Positions 17,375-24,800 of a stretch of 31,979 nt of DNA are shown here, in pieces. Numbering within the stretch: the stretch's first letter is position 1; each line of letters begins with the position of its first letter. Both the position numbers and the translations under genes were made by a program. Under the pieces are notes generated by a model. The model made no database searches. It was not told the DNA's origin and saw nothing but the letters and a program-made list of their open reading frames with translations. The DNA is from a virus: IMG/VR virus record IMGVR_UViG_3300022591_000041, positions 1 through 31,979 of that record; one strand, 5' to 3'.

Positions 17375-19054
17375 ATGGCTATCACGCTTAAATATACAAA
17401 CGGCGCAAGCGCGGCGGCGACGAGCCTCCCCGTCGGTACAACTAGCGCCGGAGACACGATAGTTGTTGTCGTAACAACCGCAATTGCTAACTGGTCTAAT
17501 GGCAGTTCGACTTTGCCAAATAACACGACCGTCACTTGGACTGGCCATGGCGGGACCGTCACCTCATACGCGCTTAATAGTTCTACTTCACTTGGTTATG
17601 CGGTTTGGATTATTAGTAACTGCTCTGCCGGAGTCAGTAGCATCACGCGTTCGGGGTCAGCGCCGGCAACGACAGGCGGATACGCGATAGCAGTTTTTGG
17701 TGGCGTTGCTACCTCATCTCCAATTGCATCAAACAGTCCGATTATCTCAACGACGACTAACAACTCTTCTGCATCGACGACTGTCTCTTATACTTCAGGG
17801 CAATTATTACTCGGCGCGGTTAGTGCTTACTCTTACTCAACGACTGTTGGCTCATGGAATGGGACAGCAGATACCCTTGCAACTTCTTTTGGTTCCGCGC
17901 GTATTCCTCTTATTGACTATCTAATTGCGCCATCAACACAGACGAGCGTTACCTACACGACGCCTCGCTCATCCCCGACGCAGATTCTCAATGGCGCAAT
18001 CGCATTCGTTCTTAAACCACAAACCTCAATAGCCTACTCAAAGTCATCAAACATCTCAGCAATAACTGCCTCAACTGTCCTACGGACTACGGCGCGCAAT
18101 CGAACAGCGTCTTTAACGACTATCTCAAACGCAAAAACTTTAAAGTCTGCAAGTCTCAATCGTTCATCTTTTGCGGGACAAATAGCGACATTATCAATTG
18201 CCAAATGGGTCAATAGGATTCGAATTGCAATTACAAGTCGAGTTGCATCAATCTCAATTCAAAAATCTGTTGGCCATTTACGCAATGCGTCTGCATCAAT
18301 TATTCGCTCGATTCTTAATGCGCCGAACTTTGGCCGCCTCGTCTTTGCCTCATCAATTGCGGCCGCCAAAATTGCTAAATCGTCATTGAAGATTCGATTG
18401 GCATCATTGGTTTGGATTAATGATGCGCGAGTTAGTAAAGCGAACAATAAGACTAGGAGCGCAAATGCTAGTCAAATGCGAACTATCTCAATTGCAAAAA
18501 TCTTGACAAAAAATCGGGCTGTCAAGGCGGCAAACTTTCAATCAGCATCAGTCCTCAAAATTGCGCGCATGTCCAAGTTCGTCAAAGCATCAGTGATTCA
18601 AGCAATAACTGACTTCCCGACATTCGGCAGACTCGTCATCGCGACTATGGCCTCAAGCGCGCGCGCAATCAAGCAGTCATCATTCAGACGGTCAGCAAAA
18701 TCAACTCAGGTAGTTGCTGTCAAAGTGACCCGCCGCAAACTCGTCTTTCGTAACGTTGCGACGATATCGACCTACGCTATTGGTTCGCGGAAGAGCGTGA
18801 CGTATATTCGGCGGGCAAAGGCGACGGCTATTGCAATCGTCAAGGCGGCATCAAGCGCCTTCTACGTTGGTCGCCCCGGAGTCGCAAAGGGCGCGGCAAT
18901 CATTGCCAATGTCATTGGCTCAGATTCGACCGCTACCGTATCCGGCGCAATCAAGACTGGTAATGCAGTAGGCTCAGATGTCGTGCCTGTCGTATTGGGC
19001 ATAACCGAGTTGCCTCTTGTCGTTGGCGACCATATTGTGTTAGTGAGGAATTGA
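17375..19054 (+). CDS. Tail appendage protein with a very basic repeat domain
   Basis: The 559-residue product has two clear parts. Residues 1-~215 are beta-rich (GTTSAGDTIVVVVTTAIAN, then GYAIAVFGGV and later GQLLLGAVSAYSY), like a jelly-roll appendage domain. Residues ~218-506 are highly basic: about 50 Lys/Arg against 2 acidic residues, with degenerate units of about 20-22 residues built as R-x-A-S-x-x-x-I-x-x-A-K. A longer unit repeats: FGRLVFASSIAAAKIAKSS (Phe319) and FGRLVIATMASSARAIKQS (Phe417) are 98 residues apart. The last ~50 residues are acidic/neutral again. The layout suggests a solenoid that binds an acidic surface such as teichoic acid, or nucleic acid; this is inference. A weak ribosome binding site precedes the start. 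Confidence 0.7.
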   Translation: MAITLKYTNGASAAATSLPVGTTSAGDTIVVVVTTAIANWSNGSSTLPNNTTVTWTGHGGTVTSYALNSSTSLGYAVWIISNCSAGVSSITRSGSAPATTGGYAIAVFGGVATSSPIASNSPIISTTTNNSSASTTVSYTSGQLLLGAVSAYSYSTTVGSWNGTADTLATSFGSARIPLIDYLIAPSTQTSVTYTTPRSSPTQILNGAIAFVLKPQTSIAYSKSSNISAITASTVLRTTARNRTASLTTISNAKTLKSASLNRSSFAGQIATLSIAKWVNRIRIAITSRVASISIQKSVGHLRNASASIIRSILNAPNFGRLVFASSIAAAKIAKSSLKIRLASLVWINDARVSKANNKTRSANASQMRTISIAKILTKNRAVKAANFQSASVLKIARMSKFVKASVIQAITDFPTFGRLVIATMASSARAIKQSSFRRSAKSTQVVAVKVTRRKLVFRNVATISTYAIGSRKSVTYIRRAKATAIAIVKAASSAFYVGRPGVAKGAAIIANVIGSDSTATVSGAIKTGNAVGSDVVPVVLGITELPLVVGDHIVLVRN

Positions 19055-19055
19055 G

Positions 19056-19403
19056 ATGTCACAAATTATTTATGAAGGTTCAATCATCAGGTTCTATACC
19101 AAGACGCCTTTCACCTCAATTGCTGGGACCGTCATTGACCCGGACCAAGTCACTTTTGCATATCAAGTCGCTGGCCAAAACCCTGTTTCGTTTATTTATA
19201 TCAACGGGACCGGCGACTCGACAGGGACAATCGTTCGCGATGCAGTTGGGACTTATCACGCGGATATTGACACGACTGGCCTTCATGGGCCTTGGGTCAT
19301 TACATGGCGCGCGACACCAACGGCATTGCACGCAGATTCAACTAGAACCAAGGTCGTTACAGAAAACTCCATAACAGTTGCGAATCAATCAATCAGCCTG
19401 TAG
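19056..19403 (+). CDS. Small Ig-like structural protein
   Basis: The 115-residue product starts after GAGGAATTGAG, two bases past the previous stop codon. It has the strand pattern of an Ig-like domain: YEGSIIRFYTKTPFTSIAG, then DPDQVTFAYQVAGQNPVSF, a GTIVRDAVGTYHADID strand and GLHGPWVITWRATP. Proteins with this D-P-D-x-V-T-F...Y-H-A-D-I-D pattern occur in tail modules of actinophages. Probably a virion protein or fibre accessory; no enzymatic motif. Confidence 0.65.
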   Translation: MSQIIYEGSIIRFYTKTPFTSIAGTVIDPDQVTFAYQVAGQNPVSFIYINGTGDSTGTIVRDAVGTYHADIDTTGLHGPWVITWRATPTALHADSTRTKVVTENSITVANQSISL

Positions 19404-19438
19404 AGTTATCTCTGAGAGTTGATTGAGAGGAAGTGACT

Positions 19439-19672
19439 ATGTCGGACTTGACTGAGTTCAAGACAATTATGAATAAGGCAAAAAAGGATTGTCTGGTTGC
19501 AAAGACAGTCGCCTTGCTTGATGAAGAGGATAAAGAGAGGTTTGAGGAAGCCCTTGCAACTCCGGGCATAACTCATACCGCAATCGTTCAATGGCTACGC
19601 GCGCGCGACATCAGCGTTAGCGATAACAGCGTATGGCGTCACCGACAAAAGACATGTGTTTGCAATGGCTGA
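19439..19672 (+). CDS. Small helix-turn-helix protein, 77 aa
   Basis: The ATG at 19439 is chosen because GAGAGGAAG lies five bases upstream; an in-frame GTG two codons earlier is inside that site. The N-terminal half is charged and helical, and the C-terminal half (ITHTAIVQWLRARDISVSDN, then SVWRHRQKTCVCNG) looks like a helix-turn-helix with an RHR-x-x-x-C end, a pattern found in small actinophage DNA-binding proteins. Its stop overlaps the start of the phosphoesterase gene, which suggests that the two act together. Function not established. Confidence 0.7.
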   Translation: MSDLTEFKTIMNKAKKDCLVAKTVALLDEEDKERFEEALATPGITHTAIVQWLRARDISVSDNSVWRHRQKTCVCNG

Positions 19673-20675
19673 CCTATCAGAGTTCGAAGGCATTGATGAG
19701 AAGGAAGCGTTGCGCAAAATTGCTGAGCGACTTTCAAAACAACTGAAGGAAGCCAAGGGCCGCAATAAAGAATTAGTTGAAGCGGTTCATCTTGCCGCGC
19801 GTGAGGCCGCATTGATGGTGAGTAGGCCAGAAGTCATTGCGCCAAAAGTTGATAAGCGCAAACCTAAAGGTGAAGTCGCGTTCTTGCACTTGTCTGATTG
19901 GCAGACTGGTAAGAGGACTGTTTCATATTCATCAGATATTGCGGCAACGCGAGTCGGTAAATTAATTCAGAAAGTTCTCAAGATTACTGATATTCAGCGC
20001 GCCGACCACCCGATTAGAAAGTGCGTCATTGCATTCACAGGCGATATGGTTGAGGGAGTTTCAATCTTCCCCGGCCAGCCTTTTGAAGTCGATGCGACTT
20101 TGTATGAGCAATTATTCTTCACAGCAAACTTAATGGAGTCGGTTGTTAGAACAATGGCCGCCAACTTCGAAGAGGTCGAAGTCTTCACCGAGTATGGCAA
20201 TCATGGCCGCATTGGGCGCAAGGGTGAATTGCCCGCTCAAGATAATGTCGACCTCATGGGTTATCGAATTACCGCGAACGCGACAAGCGACTTAAAGAAT
20301 GTCACTTGGAACATCTCGACTAATTGGTACAACATGGCAGTCGTCGGCAACTACTCGGCATTATTAGTTCATGGCGACGAAGTCAAGTCATTCGGCGGCG
20401 GGACTCCCGCATTCGGAATCCTTCGCAAAGTCAGTGCATGGGCGACGGGCGTCGTCCCCGGCCAATGGGCAGACTGCTACATGGGCCATTGGCATCAGCC
20501 TTTAGTCTTGCCAATCCCGCGCGGTGGGCGAGTGTTCGTATCGCCTTCGACTGAATCAGATAATGAGTATGCGCGCGAGTTTGTCGCCGCAACAGGTCGG
20601 CCGGGCCAGCGCCTCAACTTCATCGACCCAGTCGTTGGGCAAGTGACATCTGAGCATCTCATCTGGCTCGATTGA
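19665..20675 (+). CDS. Calcineurin-like metallophosphoesterase
   Basis: The 336-residue protein shows the metallophosphoesterase motif series: Asp78 in HLSDWQTG, Asp127 in TGDMVEG, Asn179-His180 in YGNHGR, His236 in LLVHGDE and His275/His277 in MGHWHQP. Gln80 replaces the usual His of the first D-x-H motif. The first ~60 residues form a charged helix, possibly a coiled coil. The family includes nucleases and phosphodiesterases; the substrate here is unknown. Start chosen at the ATG at 19665; GTG at 19656 is possible. It is the last gene of the plus-strand block and convergent to the minus-strand block. Confidence 0.85.
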   Translation: MADLSEFEGIDEKEALRKIAERLSKQLKEAKGRNKELVEAVHLAAREAALMVSRPEVIAPKVDKRKPKGEVAFLHLSDWQTGKRTVSYSSDIAATRVGKLIQKVLKITDIQRADHPIRKCVIAFTGDMVEGVSIFPGQPFEVDATLYEQLFFTANLMESVVRTMAANFEEVEVFTEYGNHGRIGRKGELPAQDNVDLMGYRITANATSDLKNVTWNISTNWYNMAVVGNYSALLVHGDEVKSFGGGTPAFGILRKVSAWATGVVPGQWADCYMGHWHQPLVLPIPRGGRVFVSPSTESDNEYAREFVAATGRPGQRLNFIDPVVGQVTSEHLIWLD

Positions 20676-20733
20676 TTCTTGGCTCAGCGCGATGTCTCTC
20701 ACTCTCCATCGCGGCTGAATCAGGGAATCCGGC

Positions 20734-20772
20734 GAGAATGCGCCCCTCAATCTCCGCGTAGGGGCGATTCTC
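20734..20772. terminator. Hairpin in the convergent intergenic region (1)
   Basis: GAGAATGCGCCCCT at 20734-20747 pairs with AGGGGCGATTCTC at 20760-20772, with a single bulged G. The stem lies between the ends of the plus- and minus-strand blocks and could stop transcription from either side. Confidence 0.7.
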
Positions 20773-20810
20773 CCGGACGTTAGAGCGCCCCTAGAGGCAT
20801 TCATGCTGAA

Positions 20811-20855
20811 CCCCCTCAAACCGGCTTAAAACGCAATCTAGGCCGTCTGAGGGGG
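20811..20855. terminator. Hairpin in the convergent intergenic region (2)
   Basis: CCCCCTCA at 20811-20818 pairs with TGAGGGGG at 20848-20855; a short inner stem CGGC (20822-20825)/GCCG (20842-20845) extends it. It lies 22 bases past the stop of the last minus-strand gene, so it is likely to end the amidoligase operon. Confidence 0.65.
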
Positions 20856-20876
20856 ATTCTGCAATATTGCTGGTAT

Positions 20877-21998
20877 CTATGCTCGCCAGATGCTCGCATC
20901 CATCTCATGCGAGATAATTCGCTCGAATTGCTCGCGCGCTTCGCGCCTCTCTTCGTTGGCCGCCTGAGATGCATCAGGAGTCATCGTGATGTCGGCTTGA
21001 CTCGCGCTCGTCACTTGAGCATTGCGGATACGCCGCGTCGCTAATCGATTCGCCTCAGTGAATCGCATAATGCGCGATAGGGGCATCAACTCAACCTTCG
21101 CCGCATCCCAATCAACAACGGCCCCTCGCTTTGCAGGCGCAACAGTCGCATAAACGAATTGGTATTGCTCGCGGCTATATGTCCGGTTTGAATCAGGCCG
21201 AGTTTCATAAATCAGACTTATCAAGACGAACGCGCCATGACGGCCATCGATATAAACCTTGATTGGTAATTCGACTGATTCTTGCGCTCGCGATATCGGC
21301 AGTCGGTAGCCCGTCTTCACCCAGTTGAACCAAACCTTGCGGTATGGCTTACGGCCTCTCAACATCTGGTAGAACGGCGGCCGCTCGCGCGATGCGCATG
21401 ACGAATCATGCTCTTCAAAGTCATGGTCCATATCGCATTGACACTCAGGCGATTCTTCCGACAATCCTGAATAGATTGAGCGTTCGCCCATGAATAAATA
21501 AGTCGTGTCGTCATCTGCGAATCGCGATTGCTCTACGATGATTGCCGCCCATTTATTCAACTGAGACTTGCCCGTGTTGCGCGCAACCTTGCATTCAGAC
21601 TCGTTCATCCATCGGCATTCTGCACACCATGATTCGCTGTTCGCCATTGCTCGGCGCGCTGAGGCATAGTTTGCAAACTCTTTATAGAATGGGAAGAGTT
21701 CAAGCATCTGACTATCGGTGCTGAATGAATCGCGATGCGTTATGCATTCAAGCATCCATGACGCATTATCAATCCCAAACAACGTCCCAGCCTCTTTCAT
21801 CCATCCCTTGAAGAATTGATTGCGCTGAGGCGCTGGTTGCCAGAGCCTAATGATTGAGCCTGTTCGCGGATTCGTTCGAATGCCGACGACGTTGCCGCCA
21901 TGACTGCGGCGCGTCTTACAAATGCGACGATGCTCATAGACATTGGTAATCGCAAAGTCCTGCGCACAGAACTCGCATACTTTCCGTTCCTGCGGCAT
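20877..21998 (-). CDS. Hypothetical protein with N-terminal zinc finger
   Basis: This 373-residue protein is not one I recognise. Residues 8-27 hold C-x2-C-x11-H-x3-C (VCEFCAQDF...HRRIC), a zinc-finger pattern. Further Cys-rich segments follow: SWCAECRWMNESEC near residue 125 and ECQCDMDHDFEEHDSSC near residue 185. The C-terminal ~70 residues are charged and helical. It is the last gene of the amidoligase operon and shares one base with the previous stop (TAATG), so it is probably translationally coupled. A nucleic-acid or protein-binding role is possible. Confidence 0.75.
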   Translation of the reverse strand: MPQERKVCEFCAQDFAITNVYEHRRICKTRRSHGGNVVGIRTNPRTGSIIRLWQPAPQRNQFFKGWMKEAGTLFGIDNASWMLECITHRDSFSTDSQMLELFPFYKEFANYASARRAMANSESWCAECRWMNESECKVARNTGKSQLNKWAAIIVEQSRFADDDTTYLFMGERSIYSGLSEESPECQCDMDHDFEEHDSSCASRERPPFYQMLRGRKPYRKVWFNWVKTGYRLPISRAQESVELPIKVYIDGRHGAFVLISLIYETRPDSNRTYSREQYQFVYATVAPAKRGAVVDWDAAKVELMPLSRIMRFTEANRLATRRIRNAQVTSASQADITMTPDASQAANEERREAREQFERIISHEMDASIWRA

Positions 21999-22336
21999 TA
22001 GAGCATCTCCTGACTCGTTGCGCGCTCAATCAACCATTCAAAGAACTCGGGCGTGAGTTTCTTCTCGGCTGACTCAAGCGATGGGAATGGTGTCTCAAGA
22101 TTGTATGCGCCATTGAATGCGAATACATCTGCGCCATCAACATCAGTCGATAGCGTGAACCACTGAATGATGACATCATCGACAATATCAATGTTGTGAG
22201 TCGCATTGACTGTGATGGTGTAATCATCTGAATCGAATCGCTTGACGACCGTCATATGTTGCAGATTGTCAGAGTCATTCGGATACACCTCTTGAAACAC
22301 TTTCCAACCATCCCACTGCTTCATAAACTGCTTCAT
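21998..22336 (-). CDS. Hypothetical acidic protein, 112 aa
   Basis: The start is directed by GAAAGTAGGGAATC, 57 bases after the predicted cleavage point of the upstream hammerhead ribozyme. The protein is acidic and aromatic-rich (MKQFMKQWDGWKVFQEVYPN at the start, EFFEWLIERATS near the end) with a beta-rich centre (SDDYTITVNATHNIDIVDDV). I recognise no family. Confidence 0.72.
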   Translation of the reverse strand: MKQFMKQWDGWKVFQEVYPNDSDNLQHMTVVKRFDSDDYTITVNATHNIDIVDDVIIQWFTLSTDVDGADVFAFNGAYNLETPFPSLESAEKKLTPEFFEWLIERATSQEML

Positions 22337-22354
22337 GATTCCCTACTTTCATTG

Positions 22355-22414
22355 CGCCTATCTCATCAGTCGGCAAGCGGCGAACCTTGCCAAGACGCCT
22401 CTCGGCGTTTCGAT
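22355..22414 (-). ncRNA. Type II hammerhead ribozyme (copy A)
   Basis: On the minus strand the spacer reads, in order: AUC, then GAAA, stem III ACGCC/GGCGU closed by a GAGA tetraloop, C17 (cleavage site GUC, at 22394), stem I UUGGCAAG/CUUGCCGA (8 bp with one G-U pair) around an 8-base loop, CUGAUGA (22363-22369), then GAU. All invariant hammerhead core bases are present in type II order. Stem II is open-ended and has only 3 bp (GAU/AUC). Loop I contains CGCC, able to pair with GGCG at 22355-22358. Predicted cut lies between 22394 and 22393. Located between the stop at 22424-22426 and the next start at 22336. Confidence 0.85.
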
Positions 22415-22423
22415 TCTTGATGC

Positions 22424-22723
22424 TTAACTCTTGAACGACATCGCCTGCGCTGATGCCCATGCAACGACAACTGCATCCTCATCATTGACGTATGGGATTG
22501 ACTCAATCTCAAGGCGGCGAACGCGCATCGTGCTGACGAGATTGCTGAGCATGTTCTCTTGCATACGCAAGACTTTCTCAGCCAAATCGACAATCTGACT
22601 TTCACTGCTTCGTAATTGAGAGCAGAGCAAACCCTGCTCTTCGATACAGGCGCTGATACCGCGATACTCGCTTACGAGAGTTCGCAATTCATCGCGCCCC
22701 ACTTCATTGATTACTTCTGGCAT
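22424..22723 (-). CDS. Hypothetical coiled-coil protein, 99 aa
   Basis: The gene lies between the two hammerhead ribozymes. Its start at 22723 follows AATGAAAGTAGGGAAGT, 56 bases after the predicted cut in copy B. The product is mostly helical: EVGRDELRTLVSEYRGISAC, then SSESQIVDLAEKVLRMQENM, which fits a coiled coil. The C-terminus has a short strand region (ESIPYVNDEDAVVVAWASAQ). No family recognised. It belongs to the amidoligase operon. Confidence 0.7.
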   Translation of the reverse strand: MPEVINEVGRDELRTLVSEYRGISACIEEQGLLCSQLRSSESQIVDLAEKVLRMQENMLSNLVSTMRVRRLEIESIPYVNDEDAVVVAWASAQAMSFKS

Positions 22724-22741
22724 ACTTCCCTACTTTCATTG

Positions 22742-22800
22742 GGCCTATCTCATCAGTTGCAGGCGGCCATTCACTGCAAGACGCCTCACGGCGTTTCGAT
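22742..22800 (-). ncRNA. Type II hammerhead ribozyme (copy B)
   Basis: The minus strand reads AUC, GAAA, stem III ACGCC/GGCGU with a GUGA tetraloop, C17 (GUC cleavage site, at 22780), stem I UUGCAG/CUGCAA (6 perfect bp) around an 11-base loop, CUGAUGA (22750-22756), GAU. Stem I differs in sequence from copy A yet still pairs, and loop I holds GGCC that can pair with GGCC at 22742-22745. Predicted cut lies between 22780 and 22779. The 5' end of the ribozyme overlaps the last base of the glutamine amidotransferase stop codon. Stem II has 3 bp. Confidence 0.87.
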
Positions 22801-23642
22801 TATCCGCGCCAGCCTTGCCAATCACCCTCGCGCTCAGAATTGAGATACTCCGCCCAGATTGCATCATCATCATCAATATCGGCAAAGAGCGAAGGCGCGC
22901 TATATGAAGGCAACGCATAGCCCGCGCCGCTAGCCGCAAACTCGCTCCAATCATTGATTGCGCCTTGCTCGACTTTGAGATACGTCCCCTCTCCGACTTC
23001 AGCGCGCCACGTCAAGGCAAGATTCGACTTTGCCGCCGCGCGATTCAACATATTCATCTGAGAGCAGAACACGAACTGCCCAGTCTTTGATTGAGCAATT
23101 GCCAGAGGCGATGACTTGACTCGCGCTAAGCGCAACGTCTCAGGCGACTCCAAATCAATCCAAGCAAGCGCCGCGCCGCCAATCAAGCGAGGCAGAGCCT
23201 CACAGATTGAATCAGCATCAGAGCCAACCGACTCGATAAGAGCGAAGGCCGCCTCTGAATCAACCTGCCCGATGCGCTTGACGCCGACTTCATTGAAGAG
23301 CGCATCATCATTTGAGATATGCCCATTATGAACGCCGATGATACGAGGCCGAATGATGGGATGATTATTCGCATCAATCGAAGGAGAGCCTTGCGTTGCA
23401 TAGCGAGTATGCAAGATGCAGATGCGAACATCAGGCGACATCAGCGACTTCAACTCTTTCACGAATCCCCATGCTGAGCCTGCGCGCTTGTAATAATACA
23501 CCTCGCCATCTGACGGGTCGACCCACGATGCGCCAGTAGCATCCTTGCCGCGCGCGACAATCTCCAACAACAACTCTGATGCCAAGACTCGCGCATCAAT
23601 CTTTGCTCCGCCTGTTAAGCAGAATCCTGCGATACCACACAT
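22800..23642 (-). CDS. Class II glutamine amidotransferase
   Basis: The 280-residue enzyme releases ammonia from glutamine. It opens with MCGIAGF, so Cys2 becomes the N-terminal nucleophile after Met removal. Other landmarks are RGKDATG (31-37), HTRYATQG (78-85), NNHP (92-95), GVHNGHISN (103-111) and VDSEAAFALI. It lacks any synthetase domain, so ammonia is presumably passed to a partner, most likely the amidoligase encoded just upstream in the same operon. The start follows AAGGAAGGAATC. The last ~40 residues are acidic (DIDDDDAIWAEYLN). Pairing of these two families in phage and bacterial gene clusters has been described, so the link is a reasoned inference. Confidence 0.88.
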   Translation of the reverse strand: MCGIAGFCLTGGAKIDARVLASELLLEIVARGKDATGASWVDPSDGEVYYYKRAGSAWGFVKELKSLMSPDVRICILHTRYATQGSPSIDANNHPIIRPRIIGVHNGHISNDDALFNEVGVKRIGQVDSEAAFALIESVGSDADSICEALPRLIGGAALAWIDLESPETLRLARVKSSPLAIAQSKTGQFVFCSQMNMLNRAAAKSNLALTWRAEVGEGTYLKVEQGAINDWSEFAASGAGYALPSYSAPSLFADIDDDDAIWAEYLNSEREGDWQGWRG

Positions 23643-23671
23643 ATTGATTCCTTCCTTACTTTCTCGATGAC

Positions 23672-24772
23672 CTAGTTCAATTCCAAAACGCGCTCTGAGA
23701 AAAAGTCAACCAACTCAGATGGTGCGCCTGACAATTCGACAATCTTGGCAAGCGTATTCTCAACCTTGCGCTGACGGTAGCCAGCGGCTGAGCCATCGAA
23801 TGCGCCAGCGCGGCCTTCAATCGTGAATCCCTCTGAATTGCGCGCAATGGTAGGCACGAACTGCAACTTGTCTTCCTTTGCCAACTTCATGCAAGCCATG
23901 AGCAACAAGCCCCACTTCTGCATCTTCTCGCGGTTGAGCGTTCCTTGGTGCTGACGGAACTCAAGCGTCGTGTGGCGATTCATTGACTGCGTGTTGATGG
24001 TGCGGTAGCGCCAGTTGTCGTTATTAGGAACGACGCGACGCTCAAGCATCGGCATCTCTTCATCCAATTGGCGCTGAGTCCAACCCGACAAGAGCGAATT
24101 GATGCGACGGCTAGGCGAAGTCAGCGCGTCAAAGAATCCCTGATTGGCGACATAGAACTTAACCATGCGAACGAGCGCGGCGGCGGGCATGTCATCAGTG
24201 CCGAGATGAATGTGAGTGCCGCATGAGAGGCGAATCTGAGCGCCTGCATCCTTGAGCGCCTTCATCGCAATCTCAACTTCATCCCAACCCTCATCGCCAT
24301 ACAAGACTGGCGAGACTGCTTCCATGCCACATGATGCATCGCGAACGACCTTCCACCAAGTCGTGCGACGGTGCGTGTATCCTTCATCGCGAACTTGCAA
24401 GCCTGCATTCTCAAGCGCCGCCAACATCGCGTCGGCTGAAAGATTCTCAGTCTCAAGTTCGACGCCGAATGAGCGACGAGTCCAATCATCAAGCGTCGTC
24501 AGATTCTCAACGAACGCGCTAGACGATGCGCCAGTCGCGCCATTGCGGATTGATGCCATCGATGATGCGAACGCCCATATCGCTGAGTAATCGTTGGCGG
24601 CAACTCCGAGTGAGCGCGCGCGCGACAGAGCCGCACGAGCCGACTGGCCATGCGCCCAACCGCATACGCGCGCCGCTTGGTCGTAGGTGTAACCATTCTG
24701 AATCATCCACAAGCCGTGTGCCATGCGGCGCTCTGATTGATTACTGATTCGTGTTCCGTTCAGGTAAGGCAT
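23672..24772 (-). CDS. Amidoligase (glutamine synthetase-like COOH-NH2 ligase)
   Basis: Taken from ATG 24772 (after GAAAGTGGGAATCAA) the product has 366 residues; longer in-frame starts lie in the leader and -10 region. Residues ~10-60 look like a helix-turn-helix (GYTYDQAARVCGWAHGQSAR). The catalytic part follows: FGVELETE (Glu105/Glu107), GMEAVSPVL (Glu151), CGTHIHLG (His187/His189) and TTLEFRQHQGTL (Glu271/Arg273), which are the signature motifs of the putative amidoligase family. These enzymes are predicted to form amide or peptide bonds on unusual substrates using ATP. The promoter at 24841-24870 lies just upstream. An N-terminal HTH fused to an amidoligase is unusual. Confidence 0.87.
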   Translation of the reverse strand: MPYLNGTRISNQSERRMAHGLWMIQNGYTYDQAARVCGWAHGQSARAALSRARSLGVAANDYSAIWAFASSMASIRNGATGASSSAFVENLTTLDDWTRRSFGVELETENLSADAMLAALENAGLQVRDEGYTHRRTTWWKVVRDASCGMEAVSPVLYGDEGWDEVEIAMKALKDAGAQIRLSCGTHIHLGTDDMPAAALVRMVKFYVANQGFFDALTSPSRRINSLLSGWTQRQLDEEMPMLERRVVPNNDNWRYRTINTQSMNRHTTLEFRQHQGTLNREKMQKWGLLLMACMKLAKEDKLQFVPTIARNSEGFTIEGRAGAFDGSAAGYRQRKVENTLAKIVELSGAPSELVDFFSERVLELN

Positions 24773-24800
24773 TTGATTCCCACTTTCATTCATCGGCGCT

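Noticed and set aside
22275-22460. A 61-codon minus-strand ORF across the 22360-22460 spacer
   Set aside because: It runs straight through hammerhead copy A and into the 112-aa gene in another frame; the conserved signal there is RNA structure, not protein.
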